Shown here: positions 36,008 through 43,334 of the stretch, piece after piece
How the letters are laid out: each line of letters opens with the position of its first letter
Numbering within the stretch: the first letter of the stretch is position 1
DNA from: Planctomycetota bacterium
Lineage (GTDB): Bacteria; Planctomycetota; Phycisphaerae; Phycisphaerales; UBA5793
Direction of reading: 5' to 3'
Assembly: GCA_963205185.1 (NCBI GenBank)
Contig: CAUJHZ010000006.1
Coordinates: 80,365-144,364 of the forward strand
Length of the DNA stretch: 64,000 nt
The notes under the pieces: model-generated
Told to the model about the DNA's origin: nothing
Seen by the model: the letters and a program-made list of their open reading frames with translations, nothing else
Databases searched by the model: none
Translations under genes and position numbers: made by a program

Positions 36008-36999
36008 CCACGGAGACCGCGCCGGCGCTTCCACAGGCTCGCAGCACTGCAGGCCGGGCAGTCGTGCTGCTCGTGCGCCTGGCGGTGCTCGCCGTCGTAT
36101 TCGCGAGTCTGCTCGGGCATTTCGGCAGGCATGGACTCATCTTTGAACTCATGTCCCATTTTCGAGTGCAATATGCGCTTTTGCTGCTCGCGGGCGCTGC
36201 CATCCTGCTCGCGCTGCGCTCGCGACGGCTGGCCGTCCTTGCAGCAGTGATCGCAGCTGCAGATGCAGTTGCCGTCTGGCCTTATGTCATGCCTGCGGGT
36301 CACGCGGCGCTCGCCGCCGTCGAATCGGCTCCACCGCTGCGAGTGCTCAGTCAGAACGTCAACACGGCCAACGATCAGTATGCGCAGGTGCTTTCGCTGA
36401 TCGAAGCCGAGCAGCCCGATCTCGTGCTGCTTCTCGAGGTCAATGCGCGCTGGATGGAGCGGATGCGGCCGCTCGACGCGTCATATCCATACCGCATCTC
36501 AAGCCCGCGGAGCGACAACTTCGGCATCGCGCTGTGGAGCCGCGTTGCATTGATGGAGCCGCGCATCGAACCGATGACCGAGGCGCGCGTGCCGACGATC
36601 ATCAGCCGGATCGCGCTGCCGGATGGAGAGATTCGCTTCATCGGCACGCATCCGCTGCCTCCGGTCAGCGCCCGCTACCTGGCGCTGCGAAACGAGCAAC
36701 TCAAGCTCGTGGCGGCGGAAGTGGCGAGCAGCGATCTTCCGACGATCGTCATCGGCGATCTGAACATCACGCCGTGGTCGCCCGCGTTCGCCGATCTGCT
36801 GCGCGTCGGCAATCTGCGCGACACGTCGCGCGGCCAGGGCCTGCAGCGCACGTGGCCGGCATCGAGTTGGCTCATGCGCATCCCAATCGACCACGTGCTG
36901 GTGAGCAACGCGGTTCAGGCAACGTCCCGGCGCGTCGGCCCGGATGTCGGATCGGACCACCGCGCGGTCGTGGCGGACCTTCGCCTGCGAGCAAATTGA
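36004..36999 (+). CDS. membrane-anchored endonuclease/exonuclease/phosphatase family protein
   Basis: 331 residues. Three N-terminal hydrophobic segments (about 18-110) precede an EEP domain. The active-site residues are visible: Asn in LRVLSQNVNTAN, Glu in LVLLLEVNARW, His in FIGTHPLPP, the Asp/Asn pair in VIGDLNITPWS, and the final Asp/His in VGSDHRAVVADL, with PIDHVL before it. This layout matches the short EEP proteins with an N-terminal membrane part found in many bacteria, whose substrate (nucleic acid, lipid or sugar phosphate) is not settled. Membrane topology would place the active domain outside if there are three helices. Confidence 0.85.
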   Translation: MTTETAPALPQARSTAGRAVVLLVRLAVLAVVFASLLGHFGRHGLIFELMSHFRVQYALLLLAGAAILLALRSRRLAVLAAVIAAADAVAVWPYVMPAGHAALAAVESAPPLRVLSQNVNTANDQYAQVLSLIEAEQPDLVLLLEVNARWMERMRPLDASYPYRISSPRSDNFGIALWSRVALMEPRIEPMTEARVPTIISRIALPDGEIRFIGTHPLPPVSARYLALRNEQLKLVAAEVASSDLPTIVIGDLNITPWSPAFADLLRVGNLRDTSRGQGLQRTWPASSWLMRIPIDHVLVSNAVQATSRRVGPDVGSDHRAVVADLRLRAN

Positions 37000-37146
37000 G
37001 CGCTTGTTCGCATTGACGCATGACTGCTGTCGGCGTTGCACACGGAGCGTGCCCGGGCGATTGGCGATCCCACGCCCGGAGGGCGTCGAGGCGGACAAGC
37101 GGTATCATGAGACCATTCGGAGAGCCTGTCAGCGAAGGGCGGTTCG

Positions 37147-37581
37147 ATGGCGGCGGCCGGACTACTGAGCGAAGCAGATCAGCGGGCCGTTGAAACGGCC
37201 GTGGCCGAAGCGGAACGCTCGACCACGGGCGAGATCAAGGTGGTCGTGCTGCGCTGGTGCTGGGTTCCGCTTCACGTCAAGGCCGTCGAGGTCTTTCATC
37301 GTCTCGGACTGGATCGAACCAGCAAGCACAATTGCGTGCTCATCCTGCTCGTGAGCACCAACCGCGAGTTCATCGTCTATGGCGATCGAGGCATTACGGC
37401 CTGCGTGGGTTCCGCCTACTGGTTTGACATTCGCGATCTGATGGTCGGCCACTTCCGGGCGGGTCGGATTGCCGAAGGTCTGTGCGCCGGGGTGCGGCTC
37501 ATCGGCCAGCGGCTCGCCGAGCACTTCCCCGCCAATCCGTCAGACGTGAACGAAGTCGACGATGCGGTGGTGCAGGAGTGA
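37147..37581 (+). CDS. TPM-domain protein
   Basis: 144 residues, soluble. The TPM (TLP18.3/Psb32/MOLO-1) pattern is visible in TGEIKVVVLRWCW, NCVLILLVSTNREFIVYGDR and GITACVGSAYWFDIRDLMVGH then FRAGRIAEGLCAGV. There is no signal peptide and no glycine-rich tail, unlike the next gene, which carries the same domain. Some TPM proteins bind metal and some have phosphatase-like activity, but the role in bacteria is unclear. The stop is 10 bp before the next start, so the genes form an operon. Confidence 0.8.
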   Translation: MAAAGLLSEADQRAVETAVAEAERSTTGEIKVVVLRWCWVPLHVKAVEVFHRLGLDRTSKHNCVLILLVSTNREFIVYGDRGITACVGSAYWFDIRDLMVGHFRAGRIAEGLCAGVRLIGQRLAEHFPANPSDVNEVDDAVVQE

Positions 37582-37591
37582 GGTGGCGGCC

Positions 37592-38434
37592 GTGAGGCGG
37601 TTTGTGGCAATCATGCTTGCGGTGATACTCTTGCAACCGATGCCAGTGTCGGGGCAGGATGCGCCTCCCGTCGATGTCGAGACTGCGGCGCGGCACGAAG
37701 GCGTCGCCGCCGAGCCGAAGGACTACAGCCCGTATCCCGCGCCTGATCCCGGCTACATCACGGACATGGGTCACATCCTCAGCTCGGACCGGCTCGACCA
37801 TCTGAACGCCTACCTCCGGCAGGTCGAAGCGCAGACCGGCGTGGAGATCGCAGTCCTCATCATCCAGTCCATGAAGGATTATCCGGGAACGGACAACGCA
37901 TCGATCGAAACGTTTTCGCGGGCTCTTTTCAACGCGTGGGGCATTGGAAACCTGCCGGCAAATGACGGGGTGCTGCTGGTCATTGCGCTCAACGACCGCA
38001 AAGCGCGCATTGAACTCGGAGCAGGCTACGGCAATCTGCGCGACGGCGACGCCCAGCGCATCATGGATCACATCATCCTTGCTCGCTTCAAGAAGGGCGA
38101 CTACGCCGACGGGGTGACGGCGGGGACCGAGGCGCTCGGCCTGGAGTTCGCCCATGTCCGTTCGGGCCTCAACTGGCCGCTGCTGCTGGCCGGAGTCGCG
38201 CTGGTCATCAGCATCCTCATTTCGACCAGCCTCTTTCTAAACGGCAAGCGCGGCTGGGGCTGGGTCGCCGTGGGAGGAGCTATCGTGGCGTTCCTGTATC
38301 TTCTCCATACCCTTGATCGACTCAACAACATTCACATCGGTGACTACGGCACTCTCGGTGGCGACGGCGGCGGATTTGGCGGTGGGTTTGGAGGCGGCTC
38401 ATCCGGCGGCGGCGGCGCGAGTGGAGGCTGGTGA
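37592..38434 (+). CDS. exported YgcG-like TPM-domain membrane protein
   Basis: About 280 residues. A signal peptide (RRFVAIMLAVILLQPMPVSG) is followed by a TPM domain: YITDMGHILSSDRLDHLNAY, GVEIAVLIIQSMKDY, DGVLLVIALNDRKARIELGA and RIMDHIILARFKKGDYADGV. Two membrane segments (LLLAGVALVISILISTSLFL and GWVAVGGAIVAFLYLLHTL) and a Gly-rich tail ending GGGGASGGW complete it. This is the classic YgcG plan. I prefer the GTG at 37592, which has GAGG 8 nt upstream; a GTG at 37583 is possible. Confidence 0.8.
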   Translation: MRRFVAIMLAVILLQPMPVSGQDAPPVDVETAARHEGVAAEPKDYSPYPAPDPGYITDMGHILSSDRLDHLNAYLRQVEAQTGVEIAVLIIQSMKDYPGTDNASIETFSRALFNAWGIGNLPANDGVLLVIALNDRKARIELGAGYGNLRDGDAQRIMDHIILARFKKGDYADGVTAGTEALGLEFAHVRSGLNWPLLLAGVALVISILISTSLFLNGKRGWGWVAVGGAIVAFLYLLHTLDRLNNIHIGDYGTLGGDGGGFGGGFGGGSSGGGGASGGW

Positions 38435-38436
38435 CG

Positions 38437-38889
38437 ATGACGGCGCGAATCATCGAGTGCCCGAGATGCATGATCGACGGCTGGCCCAGGGGAAGTTGTG
38501 ACTGCAAGCGCCGCTTCGTGAAGGGGACCGGAGTCATCATCGACTGGTGTCCGAGGTGCGAAGGAATCTGGTTTGACGGCGGCGAGCTCGAGCGGTCCTT
38601 CGCGTCTGCGGATCGGCAGATTGAGATTCCGCACGAAGCCCTCGCCGGCGCTTTTCGCTGCCCTCTCGGACATGGACCGCTGCGCTCGTTTCACTACCCC
38701 GACACGCTCGCCCTGATTGAAATGTGCGAGCACTGCTTTGGAATCTGGCTGGACGGTGGCCAGTTCAGGGAGATCCGCATCGTGCGCAAACATCGAGCAG
38801 CCGAGGCGGAGAAGAAGCAGCGCGAGGGAGTGCGCGGCGCGATCTGCGATTGGATCGACGCAAAGATCGCCGAACTCAGCGAGGATTGA
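38437..38889 (+). CDS. zf-TFIIB-type zinc protein
   Basis: 150 residues from the ATG at 38437, with GGAGG 9 nt upstream. Two related zinc units are seen: DWCPRCEGIWFDGGELERSF and EMCEHCFGIWLDGGQFREIR. Each has the C-x2-C-x-G-I-W-x-D-x-G-E/Q pattern of the zf-TFIIB family. Further cysteines before each (ECPRCMIDG and FRCPLGHGPL) would complete the sites. The C-terminus is a charged helix. It follows the YgcG-like gene directly. The function of this family is not defined; the tight linkage suggests a common task with the TPM proteins. Confidence 0.78.
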   Translation: MTARIIECPRCMIDGWPRGSCDCKRRFVKGTGVIIDWCPRCEGIWFDGGELERSFASADRQIEIPHEALAGAFRCPLGHGPLRSFHYPDTLALIEMCEHCFGIWLDGGQFREIRIVRKHRAAEAEKKQREGVRGAICDWIDAKIAELSED

Positions 38890-38917
38890 CCGCCTTCGCC
38901 GGCACGAGCGCCGAGCA

Positions 38918-38943
38918 CGGGAGCGCGAACTTGCGCGCTCCCG
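38918..38943. terminator. bidirectional hairpin between convergent genes
   Basis: CGGGAGCGCG (38918-38927) pairs with CGCGCTCCCG (38934-38943) around AACTTG. It lies midway between the converging ends at 38889 and 38972. There is no T-run on either side. Confidence 0.5.
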
Positions 38944-38971
38944 CGCTTGCGACAGATCACTGCCGGACGAT

Positions 38972-39892
38972 TCAGTTGATCCGCGTCGCCACGACATTGG
39001 TCGTCAGGCCGTACTGCGCTGCCTGGAACCAGATGTTGTGGCCGCGTCCGCCGGGCGGGATGGGCAGCGTCCACACGGCGTGGCCGCTGCTGTTGGTGGT
39101 CTTGAACGTCCCGGCCTGCTGCGGCTGGGCGAGATCGAGCGTGACATTGAGCTGGCCGACGTACGTGCTCCCCGGGCCGCGCAGGCTGTAGATGAGATAC
39201 GTCCGCGTCGAAGGCGCCATGAAATCCACGGTAAACGTGCCATTGTGCCCGGCGATGAGCGGGTCAGGCGAGACGGCGAGCGTCGGTACGTGGCTCTGTC
39301 CCAGCAGCGTGAGCGCTCGCTCATCGCCCAGGCGCGTGTAGCGGCCGCCGTCAGCGCGTTGCCAATAGAACGTGCCGGTGCCCGGGCCGATGCCCTGGGC
39401 CCACTTCCACTGGAGATAAGGCTGCGGCGTCAGGCCGATGATCGAGACGAAGTAGCGCGTTGCGCCGAGCAAAGACTGCGGCACGGCCACCTGCACTTCG
39501 AGCGAGTAGAGCCCGTTGCCGATCGACGTCTGCGTAACGCTCGGGTAGTCGTGCTCATCGAAAGGGCCGGTGAAGATGTCCGGCTGGATCGAAGTCGTGT
39601 TCGGATCCTGATTCCAGAACCCGATGCGGAATCCATGCACCGGCGCTGCCTCGCCGATCCACCGCACCCGGGTGATGGTCGCGTCGGCAGACAAGGTGAA
39701 GTCTTCCCACGCGATGGCGTCGAGGTCCGAGTCATTGCCATTGGGATCCTGCCACAACTGGCTCGGGCGCAGCGTGCCGCCGGTGTTGAAGAGCGGCTGT
39801 TCGTAGAGCGGAGACTGAGCGGCGGCGGCGGAGGCAAAGAGCGCACAAGCGCAGAGCAAGGCGGCGGACAGGGCGAGACTGAGGCGGTTCAT
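38972..39892 (-). CDS. secreted protein of unknown function
   Basis: 306 residues from the ATG at 39892, with GGAGAG upstream. A signal peptide ends near ASAAAAQSP. The mature part is beta-rich with few cysteines: an N-terminal lectin-like-looking segment (DLDAIAWEDFTLSADATITR, RIGFWNQDPNT) and a C-terminal part (FTVDFMAPSTRTYLIYSLRG) of the kind that recurs in planctomycete secreted proteins. No sorting tail or lipobox is seen, so it is probably released to the periplasm or medium. Family not recognised. Confidence 0.6.
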   Translation of the reverse strand: MNRLSLALSAALLCACALFASAAAAQSPLYEQPLFNTGGTLRPSQLWQDPNGNDSDLDAIAWEDFTLSADATITRVRWIGEAAPVHGFRIGFWNQDPNTTSIQPDIFTGPFDEHDYPSVTQTSIGNGLYSLEVQVAVPQSLLGATRYFVSIIGLTPQPYLQWKWAQGIGPGTGTFYWQRADGGRYTRLGDERALTLLGQSHVPTLAVSPDPLIAGHNGTFTVDFMAPSTRTYLIYSLRGPGSTYVGQLNVTLDLAQPQQAGTFKTTNSSGHAVWTLPIPPGGRGHNIWFQAAQYGLTTNVVATRIN

Positions 39893-40326
39893 TGATTCTC
39901 TCCACGGTGGTGGCAGGCGCGGCAATCGGCAGCGCGAAACGGAAGCGACAGGCGGCAGGCTGCGTCTGTGCGTCAACAATACAGACATCAACATCCATTT
40001 TACGCACGCGGTAGCGCGCGGTTCGCTGAAAGTGCGCGTCGCGGCACGACTCAGGGGGATGGACCAAGATTACCCACGTTACGGCTACCCGTATCTGATG
40101 GACGGCGCGATCTGGGCATCTACGCGGGCTGCGAGTGGGATGAGATCATCGCGGCGGCCAGAAAGCTCGAAGTTTTTCCGCAAATGGGGGCTGGAGACTT
40201 GCGTCCCTACGCGATATGAAGTATCCTTAATGCCATCGCACCCCCGGCCGGGCGGCTGCGGTCCGCCACCTGACCCGGATGCGCCGTCGATCTTCGGAAC
40301 GACGCTGTTGAGAGGAGAGAAAGATC
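39893..40326. other. 434-bp intergenic region with a weak promoter candidate
   Basis: No convincing gene. TTGCGT (40199-40204) and TATCCT (40222-40227), 17 bp apart, could form a weak promoter for the PLPAP-CTERM gene about 100 bp downstream. AGGAGAGAAAGA at 40313-40324 is the ribosome-binding site; a very similar leader precedes the next PLPAP-CTERM gene. Confidence 0.35.
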
Positions 40327-41037
40327 GTGATGATCGCTTCAAAAACGCGCCTGCTCTGCGCCGGTCTCGGAGCAGTGCTTTTTGCACCCGCGGCCCTGGC
40401 GGACTCGGTGTCCTATTCGTTTTCCAATCGCACCAACAATTACCTCGATCTTTCATCGCAGTTCAAACTGACGGTGAGCGATGACGGAGTCGGCGCCGGC
40501 CAGGTTGGATTGCTGTTTGAGAACTTTGTCGGCGGAGCGTCATCGTCCATCGCCAATGTCTACTTCGAGGATGGCACCGTTTTCGGTTCCTTTGCCTCGA
40601 TGAGCGACGGCGGTGGCGTGGAATTCGGGCATGATGCCGGCGCGCCCCACGATCCGCCGGGCATCAACGATTTCGTGAGCACGCAGTCTCTGTCGGTGAA
40701 TGCAGACAATCCCAAGCCCGAAAACGGCGTCAACCCCGGCGAATGGCTGCGGGTAGTGTTCAATCTCCAGACCGGCATCGATTTCAATGGAGTCATTTCC
40801 GCTCTGGCCAACGGGCTGCTGAAAACCAACGGCGATCCCGGCTACAACTCGCAGGTGCCGTCGCTGCGCGTGGCGTTCCATGCGATTGGACTGCCGCTGG
40901 GTGAGAGCGACACCTACATGTCCGAGGGTCCGCAGAACATCCCTCTGCCGGCTCCGCTCGGGCTGGGCATCGTGGGTCTCGCGGGGATGTTCGTCATGGT
41001 GCGAAAGAGCCGGCGGTCCGCCGCGGCGCCGCTCTGA
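40327..41037 (+). CDS. PLPAP-CTERM exported protein 1
   Basis: 236 residues. A signal peptide ends near PAALADS. The mature part is beta-rich without known motifs. The C-terminus is a sorting tail: IPLPAPLGLGIVGLAGMFV then RKSRRS, that is a PLPAP motif, one helix and a basic cluster, as in PEP-CTERM/VPLPA-CTERM proteins processed by exosortases. No exosortase gene is in the window. The GTG at 40327 has GGAG 9 nt upstream and is followed at once by an ATG; either may be used. It is unlike the next two sorting-tail proteins in its mature part. Confidence 0.7.
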   Translation: MMIASKTRLLCAGLGAVLFAPAALADSVSYSFSNRTNNYLDLSSQFKLTVSDDGVGAGQVGLLFENFVGGASSSIANVYFEDGTVFGSFASMSDGGGVEFGHDAGAPHDPPGINDFVSTQSLSVNADNPKPENGVNPGEWLRVVFNLQTGIDFNGVISALANGLLKTNGDPGYNSQVPSLRVAFHAIGLPLGESDTYMSEGPQNIPLPAPLGLGIVGLAGMFVMVRKSRRSAAAPL

Positions 41038-41064
41038 GCAACTGTTCAATTGAGTCACAACGCG

Positions 41065-41100
41065 CCAGCGCCGGGGCTCGCCTCGGCGCTGGTTTGGTTT
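41065..41100 (+). terminator. terminator of PLPAP-CTERM gene 1
   Basis: CCAGCGCC (41065-41072) pairs with GGCGCTGG (41085-41092), followed by TTTGGTTTT. It lies about 30 bp after the stop. Confidence 0.75.
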
Positions 41101-41669
41101 TCCGGGTTGCCCAACTCAGTCACAACCCGGAACGTTTGCTTGAAGCGCCGGCAGGTCGAGCACCGCGCTGTATTCGAGACGCCGCACCGAGGATGCCTGG
41201 CGCCTTCCGACCACGTCTTCTTGAGCCTTGTGCCAGCGAGCAGGCAGCCTGACGAGCAGGCGGCGGCTGACTTGTATCTCGCCGGCCGGCGCGACGCACG
41301 ATGACCAGGATTTGGCTCCGATAAGCCGTCGCGGTTGGCCGCCTTCACGCAATTGCGGAGCAAATCGCTCGTCTTTCGTTGTGGTTCTCTTGACAACCGG
41401 GCAGATTGGCACAAACTAACTGCTTGCCAGCACAGCTCTTAGGCTGCTGCGTGGGAGAGAGTTACCGGTCGCGCCAGCCGACCACATCGGCCGGCGCGAC
41501 CTGCCTTTGCAGACGAGCGCGTTCCAAGCCCTTTCCCGGGACGGCGAGCGCAAACGTGGTCGCCGCCTGACGGTTCAGGCGGGGCCGACTCCGGCGGGCC
41601 GGGCTCGGCACAGGGATCGGAATCAAGACCCGTCCTGCAGCACGGCAGGACATTGAGGAGAGAAAGAAA
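41101..41669. other. intergenic region of about 570 bp before PLPAP-CTERM gene 2
   Basis: I see no gene that I can support. A perfect TTGACA lies at 41390-41395, but 17-18 bp on there is only AAACTA, so a promoter is uncertain. Just before the next gene GAGGAGAGAAAGA (41653-41665) repeats the leader of PLPAP-CTERM gene 1. Confidence 0.35.
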
Positions 41670-42392
41670 ATGAAATTGCGTTCGCTCTGCATTGCCGCCA
41701 TGGCGCTCACTGCTCTTACGGCCGCCACCCAGGTGCAGGCCGGCCCGGTGTACGCCGGGAAGATGCGATTCGATTCGATCCTGGCCGGCAACGGAACGGG
41801 AGGCGAGTTTGCCTGGACGAATGTCTCGCTGAACTTCACGCCCGGAGGTCAGGGCGATGCAAGCCGCGGCCTCGGCGCCAGCCAGTTCATCAGCTTCTGC
41901 GTCGAGAAGAATGAGCATGTCGCGTACGGCCAGACGGCTCATGCCTTCCTCAACACCGAGTCCGTCAACACCGGCGTGCCTCTCAAGGCTCAGACGGCGT
42001 TCCTCTTCACCCAGTTCGTGCAGGGATCGCTCAGCGGCTACACCTACAACACGAACGCGAGCGCGACGTCGCTGCAACTGGCCATCTGGTATCTCCAGGA
42101 ACAGATTGCGAGCCTCGGCGGCGACGTGCAGGCGCAAGCCTGGGTCGATCTCGCGGACGACGAGGTCAATCTCGTTGACGGCGGCACGTGGGGCGACACG
42201 ATTGGCAAGGTGCGCATCGTCAATCTCTGGAGCGGCATGAGCGGCGGCAACCCGACGGGCACGGCGCTGCAGGATCAGCTCGTGATGATTCCGCTGCCGG
42301 CTCCCATCTGGCTCGGCGGTCTGGGTCTGATTGGCGTGATTGGCGGCAGCGCGTATCGCCGTCGAGCCGCGCGTCCGGCTGATGTGATTTGA
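41670..42392 (+). CDS. PLPAP-CTERM exported protein 2
   Basis: 240 residues. The signal peptide (MKLRSLCIAAMALTALTAAT) ends near VQAGPV. The mature domain has LNFTPGGQGDASRGL, QFISFCVEKNEHVAY, FLNTESVNTG, LQLAIWYLQEQ and GKVRIVNLWSG. It ends with the sorting tail MIPLPAPIWLGGLGLIGVI then YRRRAARP. The same domain is encoded by the next gene, so this is a tandem pair. The N-terminal GPVYAGKMRFDSI region may be the start of a beta-sandwich. Surface attachment via an exosortase is inferred from the tail. Function unknown. Confidence 0.72.
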   Translation: MKLRSLCIAAMALTALTAATQVQAGPVYAGKMRFDSILAGNGTGGEFAWTNVSLNFTPGGQGDASRGLGASQFISFCVEKNEHVAYGQTAHAFLNTESVNTGVPLKAQTAFLFTQFVQGSLSGYTYNTNASATSLQLAIWYLQEQIASLGGDVQAQAWVDLADDEVNLVDGGTWGDTIGKVRIVNLWSGMSGGNPTGTALQDQLVMIPLPAPIWLGGLGLIGVIGGSAYRRRAARPADVI

Positions 42393-42515
42393 TCTCTGAC
42401 ATGCCGGCGGATTCGATCCGCCGGGAGAACTATCTCGCGTGGCCCGGTGGAAACGCCGGGTCATGCTTTTGTACGGCGGCCGGCCCAGCCGCCTGTCCCG
42501 TGGCAGAAAGTGAAG

Positions 42516-43316
42516 ATGGCCATGGCCAGCGCAGCCATTCGTTTGTTGCGACAGATCATTCCGCTTGTGGCGTGCATCCTGGCCGTCGCACTGGGCGGCG
42601 GTCGCGCATCTGCCGATCCGATTCCCGTCGGCCAGATCCGAATGGACGGCCTGCGCAACCGCTTCGCCGTGCCCGGAGGGGCTTATGCCGGCGAGTTCAT
42701 TGTTAATGCCGGCGAGCTGACATTCACGCCCGCGGGGCTCGGCCGCAACGGCGTTGACAGCGCGCATTTTGTCAGCTTCTGCGTGGAGACGACGGAATTC
42801 CTGCAGCTTCACACGTGGTATGACGCCGAACTCAATACGGAGTCCCGCAACACGAATCGAGCGGTGCAATCCGAGACAGCCTATCTGTACTCGCGCTTTG
42901 TCCGGGGCGATCTGGCCGGCTATCGCTACTTCGACGATGTCTCCGCAAGCGATGAGGAGAAAGCGGCATCGGCACGCGCGCTGCAGGAGGTGATCTGGTA
43001 CTACCAGGATCCGGTCGGCTTCGCGGCGCGGTACGGCGAAGATGCCTTCGCGGCCGGTGGGTATTTCCGCGGCGCCGCGATGCACAAGGTGCTCGCGCGC
43101 CACTGGCACAGCAATCTTGCCGCGTGGATCCAGGACTCCGGCCCTGGCATGGGCAAAGTGAGGATCATCAACCTGTGGGACGCCGGCAATGCGCGGCAGG
43201 ATACGCTGGTCATGATTCCGTTGCCGGCGCCGGCGCTCCTCGGCGCCGCCGGTCTTGGATTCGTCGCGCTCGGATCTGCTCGAAGCCGTCGGCGAATCAA
43301 GGCGCGCATTGAATGA
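42516..43316 (+). CDS. PLPAP-CTERM exported protein 3
   Basis: 266 residues from the ATG at 42516; the ATG at 42522 is an alternative, and neither has a strong ribosome-binding site. It is a paralogue of the preceding protein: LTFTPAGLGRNGVDSAHFV, SFCVETTEFLQL, LNTESRNTN, LQEVIWYYQDP and GKVRIINLWDA align in order with it. It ends MIPLPAPALLGAAGLGFVAL then RSRRRIKAR. It has an insertion of about 30 residues before KVRI. Divergence is substantial, so the duplication is old. Confidence 0.7.
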   Translation: MAMASAAIRLLRQIIPLVACILAVALGGGRASADPIPVGQIRMDGLRNRFAVPGGAYAGEFIVNAGELTFTPAGLGRNGVDSAHFVSFCVETTEFLQLHTWYDAELNTESRNTNRAVQSETAYLYSRFVRGDLAGYRYFDDVSASDEEKAASARALQEVIWYYQDPVGFAARYGEDAFAAGGYFRGAAMHKVLARHWHSNLAAWIQDSGPGMGKVRIINLWDAGNARQDTLVMIPLPAPALLGAAGLGFVALGSARSRRRIKARIE

Positions 43317-43334
43317 GCCGTCGAGCGGCCGCGA

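Noticed and set aside
41050..41304. Open frame of 84 codons in the gap before PLPAP-CTERM gene 2.
   Set aside because: It starts inside the terminator of the previous gene, has no ribosome-binding site and reads like random GC-rich translation.
41390..41428. Possible promoter: perfect TTGACA at 41390, and a TTGGCAC...CTTGCC stretch like a sigma-54 site.
   Set aside because: No acceptable -10 lies 16-18 bp from TTGACA, and the GG-to-GC spacing is wrong for sigma-54. Mentioned only in the intergenic note.
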